DNA of 64,000 bases from DASZBR01 sp035943935. Lineage in GTDB: Bacteria; Pseudomonadota; Gammaproteobacteria; DASZBR01. Of the stretch, positions 42,836 through 51,653 are shown one piece after another. The translations under genes were made by a program, and so were the position numbers. Position 1 is the stretch's first letter. Each line of letters opens with the position of its first letter. The notes beneath the pieces are model-generated. The model made no database searches, had not been told where the DNA came from, and was given only the letters and a program-made list of their open reading frames with translations. The DNA is taken from assembly GCA_035943935.1 (NCBI GenBank), contig DASZBR010000001.1, forward strand, positions 98,520 through 162,519, in the 5' to 3' direction.

Positions 42836-42894
42836 TTGTTGCGCAAAATCCCCCCATCCGGAGGGCTTTGGTTTGGAAAGATATGGGGTGTCGA

Positions 42895-44391
42895 CTAATG
42901 GACAGTTTCGGAAGTTTCTTTGGCAAGAGCCAAGGGGTGAACATGGTAGAGACTGGTTGGTTTTCTCGTGGGAAGGATCGCGGCGTCGCTGATGAGATTT
43001 CGATTTCTCAAAACTTTTAGAGCCTTGGTCAATCTTTCGGTCTTCCCTAATTTTTTATTTCTCGTGCGCATTAAGATTTCAGATTTTGTAAATGTGAGTT
43101 GGCCTCTCGCCAAAATCCATTCCCAGATCCATTTTGCATCTTCGGTTGCCTCATCCATCGCCATCAACCCGAAAGCAGCCAGTGTGTGAGGAATGAGCAA
43201 CTCTGAAATCGCAATCGCGCGATTCATGGTTTGAGAATTAATTTCATCGAGTCGCGTTCCGTGTTCGGCAACATGAAGCAGTCCTGCGATCCGAAGTGCG
43301 AACCCACAAATCTTTCCACCCCATCCCTGGCAGTTTCCTAATTTGCCATCAGGGCGAAGTTCAATTTCTATTTCGCGCTGAAATTGCTTCCAGGCGTTTT
43401 TTGCATCTGGGGTTAGGGTGAATATCTTCTCAGCTGAGATCTCGTCAAGGAACGCTTTAATCTTCGCGCTATAGGTTGATCGAAGTTCTTTTCTCAAGGC
43501 AGGTTTGTCGTGTGTGCGATAACCCAGTTTGCTATTAGGAAGAACATACAGAAAACGTTCGACCATTCCGTTGCCTGTGTATGCTTGTTTGGAAATTAAA
43601 TTTTGAATAATGATTGGCTGAACAGCTAACACCATAGTTAAATACGGAATAAGAGAGATGCTTTTATCTTTACGCCTAACACGAATTTCTCCGCCATCAA
43701 TTCCCTTCAGTAAAATATCTACATTCGCAGCTCCATTACTGTAAAGCCCGCCTAATGTTTCTAACACACCGCCTTCATCAGAAAATATTGCCAGTCGTCC
43801 GCGTTGTTCACTCAAGATTGTTGTGAGTGATTCAGGTGTAACGTCATTTACAAATAATTGTGGAGCAACAGGAGCATCTTCTAACGCAGATTCTTTTGCA
43901 GTTATTTCATGAATTAATTTTTGTTGTTCATTTAAGTCTTCTATTTTTGATGCTTTAGTTCTCAATCCTTCAATAATTTTCTCTTGAGTTTTACGTTCTG
44001 AAAGGTGCTGTTTTATTTTGGCGCGAAATTTTTCTTCCTGTTCTTGTTCCCACTCAACTAAAGGTTCTTTGCAGCGAGCGAGCACAATGCTTTTATGATT
44101 AGCGGGAGGAAGAGCAATTAATGTGTAAATATTAACGGGTTCTTCCCAACCTTCGAAAGGTGATACTTTGCAGAATTTTGATGTTACTGATGAAATAACT
44201 CCCAAGACCGCCATCACACATAATGCTTCAGGAATTTCTACCGACTCTGCTAATGCTTGCGCAAAGTCATGAAACACCCCAGGCAATAAACATGCGGGAA
44301 TATCAGGGGTATCGTATTCATTAAAAAAAATGGGATCATCCCAAGCATCGGCATGGATGAGTGAGGGCAATTCTATTATTCCTGTTTTCAT
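42895..44391 (-). CDS. DUF3987 primase/helicase-like replication protein
   Basis: 498 residues. The layout fits DUF3987: an early FAQALAESVEIPEALCVMAVLG segment, VNIYTLIALPPANHKSIVLARCKEPL (P-loop-like position with the degenerate Walker A LPPANHKS), a coiled stretch, then LAIFSDEGGVLETLGGLYSNG (Walker B-like) and YLTMVLAVQPIIIQNL. Proteins of this family are found in phages, satellites and islands and are thought to act in replication. Third gene of a minus-strand unit with the small gene at 44407 and the HTH gene. Confidence 0.82.
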   Translation of the reverse strand: MKTGIIELPSLIHADAWDDPIFFNEYDTPDIPACLLPGVFHDFAQALAESVEIPEALCVMAVLGVISSVTSKFCKVSPFEGWEEPVNIYTLIALPPANHKSIVLARCKEPLVEWEQEQEEKFRAKIKQHLSERKTQEKIIEGLRTKASKIEDLNEQQKLIHEITAKESALEDAPVAPQLFVNDVTPESLTTILSEQRGRLAIFSDEGGVLETLGGLYSNGAANVDILLKGIDGGEIRVRRKDKSISLIPYLTMVLAVQPIIIQNLISKQAYTGNGMVERFLYVLPNSKLGYRTHDKPALRKELRSTYSAKIKAFLDEISAEKIFTLTPDAKNAWKQFQREIEIELRPDGKLGNCQGWGGKICGFALRIAGLLHVAEHGTRLDEINSQTMNRAIAISELLIPHTLAAFGLMAMDEATEDAKWIWEWILARGQLTFTKSEILMRTRNKKLGKTERLTKALKVLRNRNLISDAAILPTRKPTSLYHVHPLALAKETSETVH

Positions 44392-44406
44392 AAGAGTTCT
44401 CCAAAT

Positions 44407-44643
44407 TTAAGAGGCGTTTACGAGGATAACGAGCACTTTGAGACTGCCTGCTTGCTGCACTTGTCTTGCGAAGTGCATAGCAGATTCAAAGTATTTCGTA
44501 TCGGAATACAACACCCAGATTTCCTGTTGATAGCAAAACGAAAGCGCTCGTAGTTCTCGGTAGAATAAACAAGCGCTTTTATGTCGTTTGAAATAGTTAA
44601 AGCTATCCCAATCGATAGCGATAAAAATGAGTTTTGATTCCAT
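44407..44643 (-). CDS. Small island protein, unknown
   Basis: 78 residues: KLIFIAIDWDSFNYFKRHKSACLFYRELRALSF, then YQQEIWVLYSDTKYFESAMHFARQVQQAG and a hydrophobic end. It reads like a compact alpha/beta domain (FIAIDWDSF could be an acidic metal site as in NYN/PIN-like folds, which is a guess). Starts 2 bp after the HTH gene stop and ends 15 bp before the DUF3987 start: an operon member. Confidence 0.6.
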   Translation of the reverse strand: MESKLIFIAIDWDSFNYFKRHKSACLFYRELRALSFCYQQEIWVLYSDTKYFESAMHFARQVQQAGSLKVLVILVNAS

Positions 44644-44645
44644 GG

Positions 44646-44906
44646 TTATCGTGTTGCGCGCGCACCGTGAAAACTTTGTGCTGTGCTGACAAATCGTCCG
44701 TCAGCATTTAACCAAAGATCTAAATCCTCTTTGAAATAAAATACGCGGCCGCGTTTGATGAATTTAGGACCCACACCTCGGCTACGCATCATAGCCAGTG
44801 TTTTTTCTTTCAATCCTAAATAATTCGCAGCATTGTGAGCATCAAGTCGCTCATCAGGAAACATATAGATTGGAGAAGATTCAATTGGGTTTTTAAGTAA
44901 TGTCAT
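44646..44906 (-). CDS. Excisionase-like helix-turn-helix protein
   Basis: 86 residues. RLDAHNAANYLGLKEKTLAMMRSRGVGPKFIKRGRVFYFKEDLDLWL is a winged MerR/AlpA-type HTH as in island excisionases. GAGGG precedes ATG 44906; the longer frame upstream has no support. Divergent from the integrase gene, the standard arrangement in islands; likely controls excision and its own operon. The spacer (44907-45136) holds direct AGTAyTAaT elements (near 45042 and 45061) that could be operators. Confidence 0.85.
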   Translation of the reverse strand: MTLLKNPIESSPIYMFPDERLDAHNAANYLGLKEKTLAMMRSRGVGPKFIKRGRVFYFKEDLDLWLNADGRFVSTAQSFHGARATR

Positions 44907-45136
44907 TAGTTCTACCCTCACAGTTTTGATTAAAAGTACCCTAAATATAAACAACGAGAAAATCGTAGAGCAGTATTTAAATAATTGCAATAGACTTCGT
45001 GCTAGTTTGAAAAAATCGAAAAATGTAAGCCAATATGAACCAGTATTAGTCATCATTAATCAGTACTAATTCTATGTAACACGATTTTTTTAGATATTAT
45101 GCTAGGATCATCTGAATTATTTAAGGAGACGACCCA

Positions 45137-46279
45137 ATGATTAAATTCACGAAGTTAACCAGAGTGAACATGCGTAAACTCCAGTGCACAAAGAAATTAG
45201 TCGAGCACGGGATTGTATTTGAACGATTAGAAAATGGTGATGGGAGGTTTTCCATCAATGTTATGGTGGATGGTCAACGTATTCATCGTGTTATAGGTAA
45301 AGAGTCTGAAGGTCTAACTATTCAGCAGGTTGGAGAAACCATTTCCAATCTACGCACTGATGCTCGGCATAGCAGACTCAATTTACCGAAGGGCCGAAAG
45401 ACTGTTTTTGGTTTCAAAGAAGCGGCAGCAAAATATCTCGAGAAACAAAAAACTGAAAACGGTAAAAATTTGAAATCTAAAACCTACCAATTAAATTTAC
45501 ATCTCACGCCATTTTTTAATGAAACGCCGCTCGATAAAATTAGCAGCTTTGATGTCGAACGATATAAAAAATCTCGTCATGACGCTACGGTTAAAAATAG
45601 CAGTATTAATCGAGAATTGGCTACTCTTTCACATTTGTTAACCAAAGCGATTGAATGGAAATGGTTGGATTATAAACCGTGCCAAATTAAAAAATTGAAA
45701 GAAGAAAATAATCGCATTAGTTATTTAACGATTGAACAAGTTGATCGATTAATCGATTCTGCAAAACAAGATATGAGCCCACACATTTATTTGTTTATTA
45801 TGATTGGTTTAAAAACCGGCATGCGTCGTATGGAAATTCTCTCGATTAAAATTGAGCACATCGATTTAGATAAGCGAGTAATTCATATTCCGCATGCAAA
45901 AGCAGGTGCAAGACAACAACCCATAACTTCACATCTCGTTGAGATTTTATCTGCGCAATTAAAAATGTTACCTAAAGATCAAGAATGGTTATTTCCTGCA
46001 GGTAGATCTAATACGGGTCACACAATGAATATTGAAAAAGCTTTTCGTCGAGTTGTTGAAGCGGCGGGTTTAGATCCGAAAGAAGTTGTGCGACATACCT
46101 TACGTCACACGGCGATTACGCATTTAGTTCAAGCTGGAATTGATTTGCCAACCGTGAAAAGAATTTCAGGCCATAAAACATTACAAATGGTAGAGCGATA
46201 TAGTCATCAAAATGGTGCGCATATTGAAGCGGCGATGGATAAGTTGGATGAGCGGTATCAGTTTCAGAGAGCGGCGTAG
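45137..46279 (+). CDS. Tyrosine recombinase (island integrase)
   Basis: 380 residues. N-terminal SAM-like DNA-binding domain (about 75-160), catalytic domain with the first Arg at KTGMRRMEIL (about 230), HTLRHTAITHLV (H-x-x-R, about 319-322), GHKT His (about 344) and the nucleophile in MVERYSHQN (about 355). All five key residues present, so likely active. AAGGAGACGA precedes the ATG. It lies mid-island, 5.6 kb from the left and 4.5 kb from the right att, rather than next to the tRNA. Confidence 0.95.
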   Translation: MIKFTKLTRVNMRKLQCTKKLVEHGIVFERLENGDGRFSINVMVDGQRIHRVIGKESEGLTIQQVGETISNLRTDARHSRLNLPKGRKTVFGFKEAAAKYLEKQKTENGKNLKSKTYQLNLHLTPFFNETPLDKISSFDVERYKKSRHDATVKNSSINRELATLSHLLTKAIEWKWLDYKPCQIKKLKEENNRISYLTIEQVDRLIDSAKQDMSPHIYLFIMIGLKTGMRRMEILSIKIEHIDLDKRVIHIPHAKAGARQQPITSHLVEILSAQLKMLPKDQEWLFPAGRSNTGHTMNIEKAFRRVVEAAGLDPKEVVRHTLRHTAITHLVQAGIDLPTVKRISGHKTLQMVERYSHQNGAHIEAAMDKLDERYQFQRAA

Positions 46280-46313
46280 TTGAAAGGTTTAAAACTAAGG
46301 GGTTTTAGAAAAT

Positions 46314-46844
46314 ATGAGTGATATACACGAGCCGTTGATCGATGATAACCCTCGGGATTTTTATGTTAAATTTGTTCGACGATCTTTTGACGATTATCTT
46401 AGGGCAAAAAGCTATCAGAATAGTGAGGATGTTTTCTATTATGGAACACGAGCTTGTGAAGAGGCCTATCATATGGCTGAACACATAAAAAATAATTGGC
46501 AAATAACAAATAGTAAGCTTGCGCATGTATTACCGAGTACACCAGTTTCAATTGAGATTAATCAAGACTATAGAGAAACTTTAAAAAAATGCTGGCCCTC
46601 ATTTGAGCTTCTTGGGTTAGTTGCAGAATCAAAAAAACATAAAAAATTTATAAAAAAAAGGGATCGTCAAAAATGGGTTGAAGGAGATTTTAATCCAGTA
46701 GCTTCTCTCGGGTCAGTATGTATTGAGAGTACTATGACGTACGATTTACATATTTGTATTTGTGGTGAAGATAAAAATATTTCTTTGGCATTGGAGGAGG
46801 TTGTTGATGGTTGGGGTTTCATTCTCAATCAGTTGCCGGATTAG
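46314..46844 (+). CDS. Island protein of unknown function
   Basis: 176 residues. Acidic N-terminus (MSDIHEPLIDDNPRDFYVKF), a helical middle with AYHMAEHIKNNWQITNS, a KKHKKFIKKRDRQKW basic patch, and a C-terminal strand-rich part (LHICICGEDKNISLALEEVV). No family recognised. Same strand as the integrase, 34 bp after it. Confidence 0.6.
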   Translation: MSDIHEPLIDDNPRDFYVKFVRRSFDDYLRAKSYQNSEDVFYYGTRACEEAYHMAEHIKNNWQITNSKLAHVLPSTPVSIEINQDYRETLKKCWPSFELLGLVAESKKHKKFIKKRDRQKWVEGDFNPVASLGSVCIESTMTYDLHICICGEDKNISLALEEVVDGWGFILNQLPD

Positions 46845-46951
46845 ACATTTTTTTTGTTTTATCTGTTATGAGGCATTTGTATTAAATTAAAGAATGGAAC
46901 AGGACGTTTTGTGGGCTACAAAGATAATTTATTCACTAATTAATCAGCAAT

Positions 46952-48187
46952 TTAATAATAAGCATCCCTCCAATCAATATTTACAGGATTTACAAAACCC
47001 GGGATAATAATTTTAGGTGGTAATGCAGAATAATTTTTACTTGCAACAACGACATCTGAAAACTTTAATTCACCTGTTGGTTTTATGCGAATGTTTCCCG
47101 AGTCGAAAAGTCTATGGATGTCTGAACGTAGACATATCCCGTTATCGGAGCTATCTGCACCACCATGTTCGACAGGAATTATATGCGCGGCTTCCAAGAC
47201 TTCAGGAATTTCTTCTCCAGTTAAGAAGCAGCGACCAGAATATTTTTTGAGGACAATTGTGCGAAATTTTGCCTGATTAAGTCGTCTGAGAATTGTTATT
47301 GAGGTGCGTTGTCTTTCGATGATTGAAGGTAATGGACTGTGTCGAACAACCTCTATAGCTTCTTGACTGCTTTTGGCATCAGTGAAAATTGAAGCAGAAG
47401 TACCAGCTTGAAGTGCTGCATTGTCGCATAACTCATCTAAATAGTAGCGTTCATTCAACTTTCTATCCTTTTCCACTTTGCGGCAAACGCCGAAATTTGA
47501 TAAAAAAAGCAGGAATTCTCGGGCTAATCGACGATCATTGGCATCTGGTGCACAATTCGGCCACGCTGAAATGTCCAAAGCGCCTTGTCGATATTTTGCT
47601 AAGTAACCAGCGATTTCTGTGGGAGATTTTTTCGTTCCAGCAAGTGGGATTACAATTTGAATTAATTCATGAGGAGTAAGAAAGGCTTCTTTTCCATTTC
47701 CGTGGTGGATGCCAAGTTCTGTGATGATGGCTAGGATTAGTGCAAGAGGTCTTATTTCTAGATTTGCTGCTTTCCATTTCATGATTTCATCTGAAGTATA
47801 CGTCCATGTATTGGGTAAAACTGTTTGCTGAATCATCAGAGCTGCGAATTCTCCCTGTGTAACTTGACCCGATGCTAGGCTTTGTCCGAGAGAGGTTAAA
47901 TGGATCACTCCTCTATCTGGTGTAAGTAAACCGGTCCCTTTCCAATATTGTCCTGAGTTACGAATAATGTTGCGATTTGCAGTCCGAGCAAGATTAACAG
48001 TTGTTTTGGTATCAGTTTGAACTTTTCTGAGCTCATCAGTAATGTTGGGTGCGGACGGGGGCTGACCTTCATGGCGAGCAAGTACTCGTAAAACTCCTAA
48101 TAGAACGGGCGGACTAAGAAGACTTTCTGTTGGCGCAACGCTAAGCCATCTCCATTTGTAGGTATCAAATGGTTTAATAGGGATCAT
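46952..48187 (-). CDS. HNH restriction endonuclease of the island R-M operon
   Basis: 411 residues. The C-terminal HNH domain has CFLTGEEIPEVLEAAHIIPVEHGG, then DSSDNGICLRSDIHRLFDSG: two His-Ile/His-Arg positions and the central Asn of an HNH_2 nuclease. The N-terminal 290 residues are helical, with a winged-HTH-like look (target recognition, inferred). ATG 48187 follows the methyltransferase stop by 4 bp. Context makes it the restriction subunit for the two m5C methylases. Confidence 0.83.
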   Translation of the reverse strand: MIPIKPFDTYKWRWLSVAPTESLLSPPVLLGVLRVLARHEGQPPSAPNITDELRKVQTDTKTTVNLARTANRNIIRNSGQYWKGTGLLTPDRGVIHLTSLGQSLASGQVTQGEFAALMIQQTVLPNTWTYTSDEIMKWKAANLEIRPLALILAIITELGIHHGNGKEAFLTPHELIQIVIPLAGTKKSPTEIAGYLAKYRQGALDISAWPNCAPDANDRRLAREFLLFLSNFGVCRKVEKDRKLNERYYLDELCDNAALQAGTSASIFTDAKSSQEAIEVVRHSPLPSIIERQRTSITILRRLNQAKFRTIVLKKYSGRCFLTGEEIPEVLEAAHIIPVEHGGADSSDNGICLRSDIHRLFDSGNIRIKPTGELKFSDVVVASKNYSALPPKIIIPGFVNPVNIDWRDAYY

Positions 48188-48191
48188 GTTT

Positions 48192-49175
48192 TTACCTCGT
48201 TTTAGTGCTTGTTGCATTCACTGAAGATTTTTTGGCTATTTTTTCTGCATTGGAAAGCATTAATCCAATCGCTTTGCCTAGAAGAGGTGGTACAGCGTTG
48301 GCAATTTGTCTGTATGCAGATGTTTTTGTACCAGCAAATATAAATTTATCGGGAAATGATTGTACAGCAGCTAGTTCTCTTGCTGTCATTCGTCGCTTAT
48401 TGCTGGGGTGATGTAAAACCACTACACCACCTTTTTCATCTCCACGTCCAGTTACGGTTGGAGAAGGTTTATTTGGGTCGATAATCCTATGTCCCAAGTG
48501 GCCATTAAAACGCAACTTATATTTAGAGCATTGATGATTTGGGATATCATTGTTTTTTTCTGGTGGTGGTAGATGTGCTACTGCTTCCCCAACTGTTTTC
48601 CATGGTTGCAGTTTAAGTGCTTTAGCTTGTTCCGGGTTAGCATGTGTCTGTTTTAGTTGAAATGCTGAGTCGGTGAAAGAAAGATCTTTTCTGACTCCAA
48701 AAATTATTAACCTCATGCGATTTTGTGGGACTCCATAGTCCGCAGCATTGACAACTTTCCATTGAACATTGTAACCAATTTTTTCAAAGTCACTTAGAAT
48801 AATACTTAGTACTTTTCCGCCTCCTAGGGACATCATGCCTTTAACATTTTCTCCGATGAAAAATTTTGGTTTTTTATCATTAATAATTCTGACCATCTGT
48901 CGATATAACTGATTTCTTATATCGTCAATGTTTCGATTTCGATTGGCCACTGAAAAACCTTGGCAAGGAAATCCACCTACAATAACGTCGCAGTCAGGTA
49001 TATCAGAGGAAGAAATATTCCTAACGTCTCGTTGGTCAACGTGCGTGCCAATGTTATTGATATAGGTGGCAGCAGCGTCGGTATATATATCATTTGCCCA
49101 AATGACTTTATGTCCTGCTTGAATAAGGCCAAGATCAAGTCCACCGCAACCGGAAAAAAGTGATACTACTTTCAT
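48192..49175 (-). CDS. DNA cytosine-5 methyltransferase, copy 2
   Basis: 327 residues. Motif I SLFSGCGGLDLGLIQAGH, motif IV GGFPCQGFSVANR with the catalytic Cys, motif VI GENVKGM, motif VIII QNRMRLIIFG, and motif X QIANAVPPLLGKAIG. ATG 49175 is preceded by GGAGGCAGCACA and overlaps the first methylase by 4 bp. Close paralogue of 49172-50128 (same start KVVSLFSGCGGLDLGLIQAGH). Protects host DNA from the HNH nuclease. Confidence 0.94.
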   Translation of the reverse strand: MKVVSLFSGCGGLDLGLIQAGHKVIWANDIYTDAAATYINNIGTHVDQRDVRNISSSDIPDCDVIVGGFPCQGFSVANRNRNIDDIRNQLYRQMVRIINDKKPKFFIGENVKGMMSLGGGKVLSIILSDFEKIGYNVQWKVVNAADYGVPQNRMRLIIFGVRKDLSFTDSAFQLKQTHANPEQAKALKLQPWKTVGEAVAHLPPPEKNNDIPNHQCSKYKLRFNGHLGHRIIDPNKPSPTVTGRGDEKGGVVVLHHPSNKRRMTARELAAVQSFPDKFIFAGTKTSAYRQIANAVPPLLGKAIGLMLSNAEKIAKKSSVNATSTKTR

Positions 49176-50128
49176 TGTGCTGCCTCCAATTTTTTTTCTG
49201 CTAGAGTCAATTGTTTGCCTAGTTGTTTTGCAAACAGGGTGGGCACAGCATTTCCTACTTGTCGATAACATGAATTCATTGCGCCAATAAATTCAAATGT
49301 TAATGGAAAGGTTTGAATAGTAGCTTGTTCTCGAATAGACATGCGTCTGTGGTTTAAAGGATGCTGGATGGCACAAACTCCACCTTTTCCATCTCCTCGA
49401 GCTAAAATAGTTGGAGAAGGTTTATTTGGATCAGTTGTTCTGTGGCCCGTAAAATTCCTGTTAGTAATTTTGTACAGAGAATAGATGTGGTTGATGAGAG
49501 TGTGCTTTTTGTCAGGTTCGGGGATTCCCTTTAAAGCATCACTAATTGTCACCCACGGTTTTAGGCTTTTATTTTTTATAATGTTGTGTTTGCCATGAGT
49601 TGGCGAGGGATAAATGTAGTTTGCTTCCGGGGGTAGGTCTTTTCTTGTCCCTGCGATAATAACGCGCCATCTGTTTTGAGGAACGCCAAAATCAGCTACA
49701 TTGAAAAGTTGTTTTTGAACTCGATAGCCCGCAGCAGCAAAATCAGCTTCAATTTTTTGGATAGCTTTACCTTGTGCCAAGCTGAGAATACCGCGGACAT
49801 TTTCAGCTAGAAAATATGCGGGTTGTTTTGCAGTAATAATGCGAAGAAATTCCAGGTAAAGTTTGTTTCTTTTGTCATCTTCGAAGCGCTGTCTATTGGC
49901 TTGCGAAAATCCCTGGCAAGGAAAGCCGCCGACAATGATGTCGCAGTTTGGTACGCTTGACGATAGAATGTCTTCGATTGGGCTCAGAACGGCATGACTG
50001 TTGATATTTTTGGTGTAAGTGGCGACAGCATCAGCATCAATGTCATTTGCCCAGATAATCTCATGCCCTGCCTGGATAAGGCCAAGATCAAGTCCGCCGC
50101 AACCCGAAAAAAGGGATACTACTTTCAC
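49172..50128 (-). CDS. DNA cytosine-5 methyltransferase, copy 1
   Basis: 318 residues. Motifs I (SLFSGCGGLDLGLIQAG), IV (GGFPCQGFSQANR), VI (ENVRGILSL), VIII (QNRWRVIIAG) and X (QVGNAVPTLFAKQL) are intact. GTG 50128 with AAGGAA nine bases upstream was chosen; it gives the same N-terminus as the paralogue. First gene of the R-M operon. The target recognition segments of the two copies differ, so they may methylate different strands of one asymmetric site. Confidence 0.93.
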   Translation of the reverse strand: MKVVSLFSGCGGLDLGLIQAGHEIIWANDIDADAVATYTKNINSHAVLSPIEDILSSSVPNCDIIVGGFPCQGFSQANRQRFEDDKRNKLYLEFLRIITAKQPAYFLAENVRGILSLAQGKAIQKIEADFAAAGYRVQKQLFNVADFGVPQNRWRVIIAGTRKDLPPEANYIYPSPTHGKHNIIKNKSLKPWVTISDALKGIPEPDKKHTLINHIYSLYKITNRNFTGHRTTDPNKPSPTILARGDGKGGVCAIQHPLNHRRMSIREQATIQTFPLTFEFIGAMNSCYRQVGNAVPTLFAKQLGKQLTLAEKKLEAAQ

Positions 50129-50763
50129 AATACCGTTTCCTTTTCCATTGATTTCCAAGACCTATTTTGTCTCTGGAGTGTCTACGCTAACTTCAGTAGG
50201 CTTGTATCTGCAAGTATCATTAATAAATGGAAATACGAAAAACTCTCTTTTTTAGAAAAAAATAATTTTAAAAATGTAGGCTCTTCGGTTGCACTAAAAA
50301 CAATACTTTTCCTTTTCACAATAAATAAAATCTTAGTTAGAACACTTTCTTAATTTTAAGTTTATGAGAATAGACTATAAACCACAAGCTTGCCTGGTTT
50401 TTTATAAAAAGTATTTCAATGGAGTTTTAAGGGGGGGGATTTCAGACAATTAAATTGTTTGTAGGATTTTACACAGGTCGGCCGCAATTTTTTCTATTAT
50501 AATATTTTTATATTAAGTTTTCCGTGAATTTTTTTGACCGTTGCTAGTTCAGTTTCATAAAAAATAAGTTACATCTAGTGGGAAGCTGCAAATCTATATT
50601 GGTAACCTATCTGTTTCTGCGGTTCATCATTGCGATAATGCTTGTTGGTGATAAAGCTAGGTGTGGTCTAGGTGGAGGCGACAAAACATTTGCACAATTA
50701 CACAGGAATTACACAGAGACGAATATTTCTAAAATCTTACTTGCCTTGAAACCCTTGTGGATA
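50129..50763. other. Gene-free right end of the island
   Basis: About 635 bp between the methylase start and the right att repeat, AT-rich, with a run of eight G near 50433-50440. I see no supportable gene. It contains the arm-type repeat at 50692-50717 (two ATTACACAG copies, one mismatch from 39730-39755) and CTAGGT twice at 50657-50673. The methylase promoter must lie in its left part. Confidence 0.7.
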
Positions 50764-50840
<77 letters not shown>

Positions 50841-50918
50841 TAATCTACATAAGGTCGGGGATTATATGTCGATATTTATATAGATGGTAGGGATCGGGCC
50901 ATGCCCGGTCCAATAAAA

Positions 50919-51653
50919 CTACTTACGCTGTCTTACCACCTCAAACAAACATATCCCCGCCGCGACAGAAACATTCAGGCTTTCAATTTCACCGACCATG
51001 GGAATGGACACAAGACCATCGCAATGTTCGCGTGTGAGACGTCGTAGGCCTTCTCCTTCACCGCCTAATACAAACGCCGTGGAATGTTTGAAGTCTTCAG
51101 CGTAAATTGTTTTTTCAGCAGAACCGTCTAAGCCATAAATCCAAATATTATTTTTTTTAAGTAATTCTATGGTTTGAGAAAGATTGGTAACAGTAATAAT
51201 TTCCGTAAATTCTGCCGCACCAGAAGCTGCTTTTTTTGCGGTTTCATTCAGAGGCGCAGCTCTGTCTTTGGGAATAATCACAGCATCCACACCGGCAGCG
51301 TTCGCAGAACGAATACACGCACCTAAATTATGCGGATCTTGAACGCCATCGAGAATTAAAAATAAAGCCGGTTTTGTTAAGTTTTCTAAAACTGTTTTTA
51401 AATCAGTGTCATGTTTTTTAGCGGAACAATGTGCAACAACGCCCTGAGAATGTTCAGGAATGGGATCTAATTTCTGAATGGCAATATTATTTTCTTTAGC
51501 TAGATTTATAATTTTTTTGAATTTTTCATCTTGACGTAAATCATTCAAAAACAATTCTTGAATTTTATCAGGAGAATGAATAAGTAATGCTTCGACAGCA
51601 TGTATTCCAATGACGGTATTTTTGGGAAAATTAACGTTTTTTGGATTTGCCAT
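50919..51653 (-). CDS. rlmB: 23S rRNA 2'-O-methyltransferase (Gm2251)
   Basis: 244 residues, TrmH/SpoU family. N-terminal substrate-binding domain (VIGIHAVEALL) and the knotted SPOUT domain with ILDGVQDPHNLGACIRSANAAGVDAVI, FVLGGEGEGLRRLTREHCD, and IPMVGEIESLNVSVAAGI (motifs 1-3). Methylates ribose of G2251 in 23S rRNA. Overlaps rnr by 23 bp, the usual rnr-rlmB pair. Confidence 0.96.
   Translation of the reverse strand: MANPKNVNFPKNTVIGIHAVEALLIHSPDKIQELFLNDLRQDEKFKKIINLAKENNIAIQKLDPIPEHSQGVVAHCSAKKHDTDLKTVLENLTKPALFLILDGVQDPHNLGACIRSANAAGVDAVIIPKDRAAPLNETAKKAASGAAEFTEIITVTNLSQTIELLKKNNIWIYGLDGSAEKTIYAEDFKHSTAFVLGGEGEGLRRLTREHCDGLVSIPMVGEIESLNVSVAAGICLFEVVRQRK

Noticed and set aside
42612..42944. 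110-residue minus-strand frame in the island's repeat region
   Set aside because: It is composed of the inverted-repeat units and overlaps the start of the DUF3987 coding end; no protein-like pattern.
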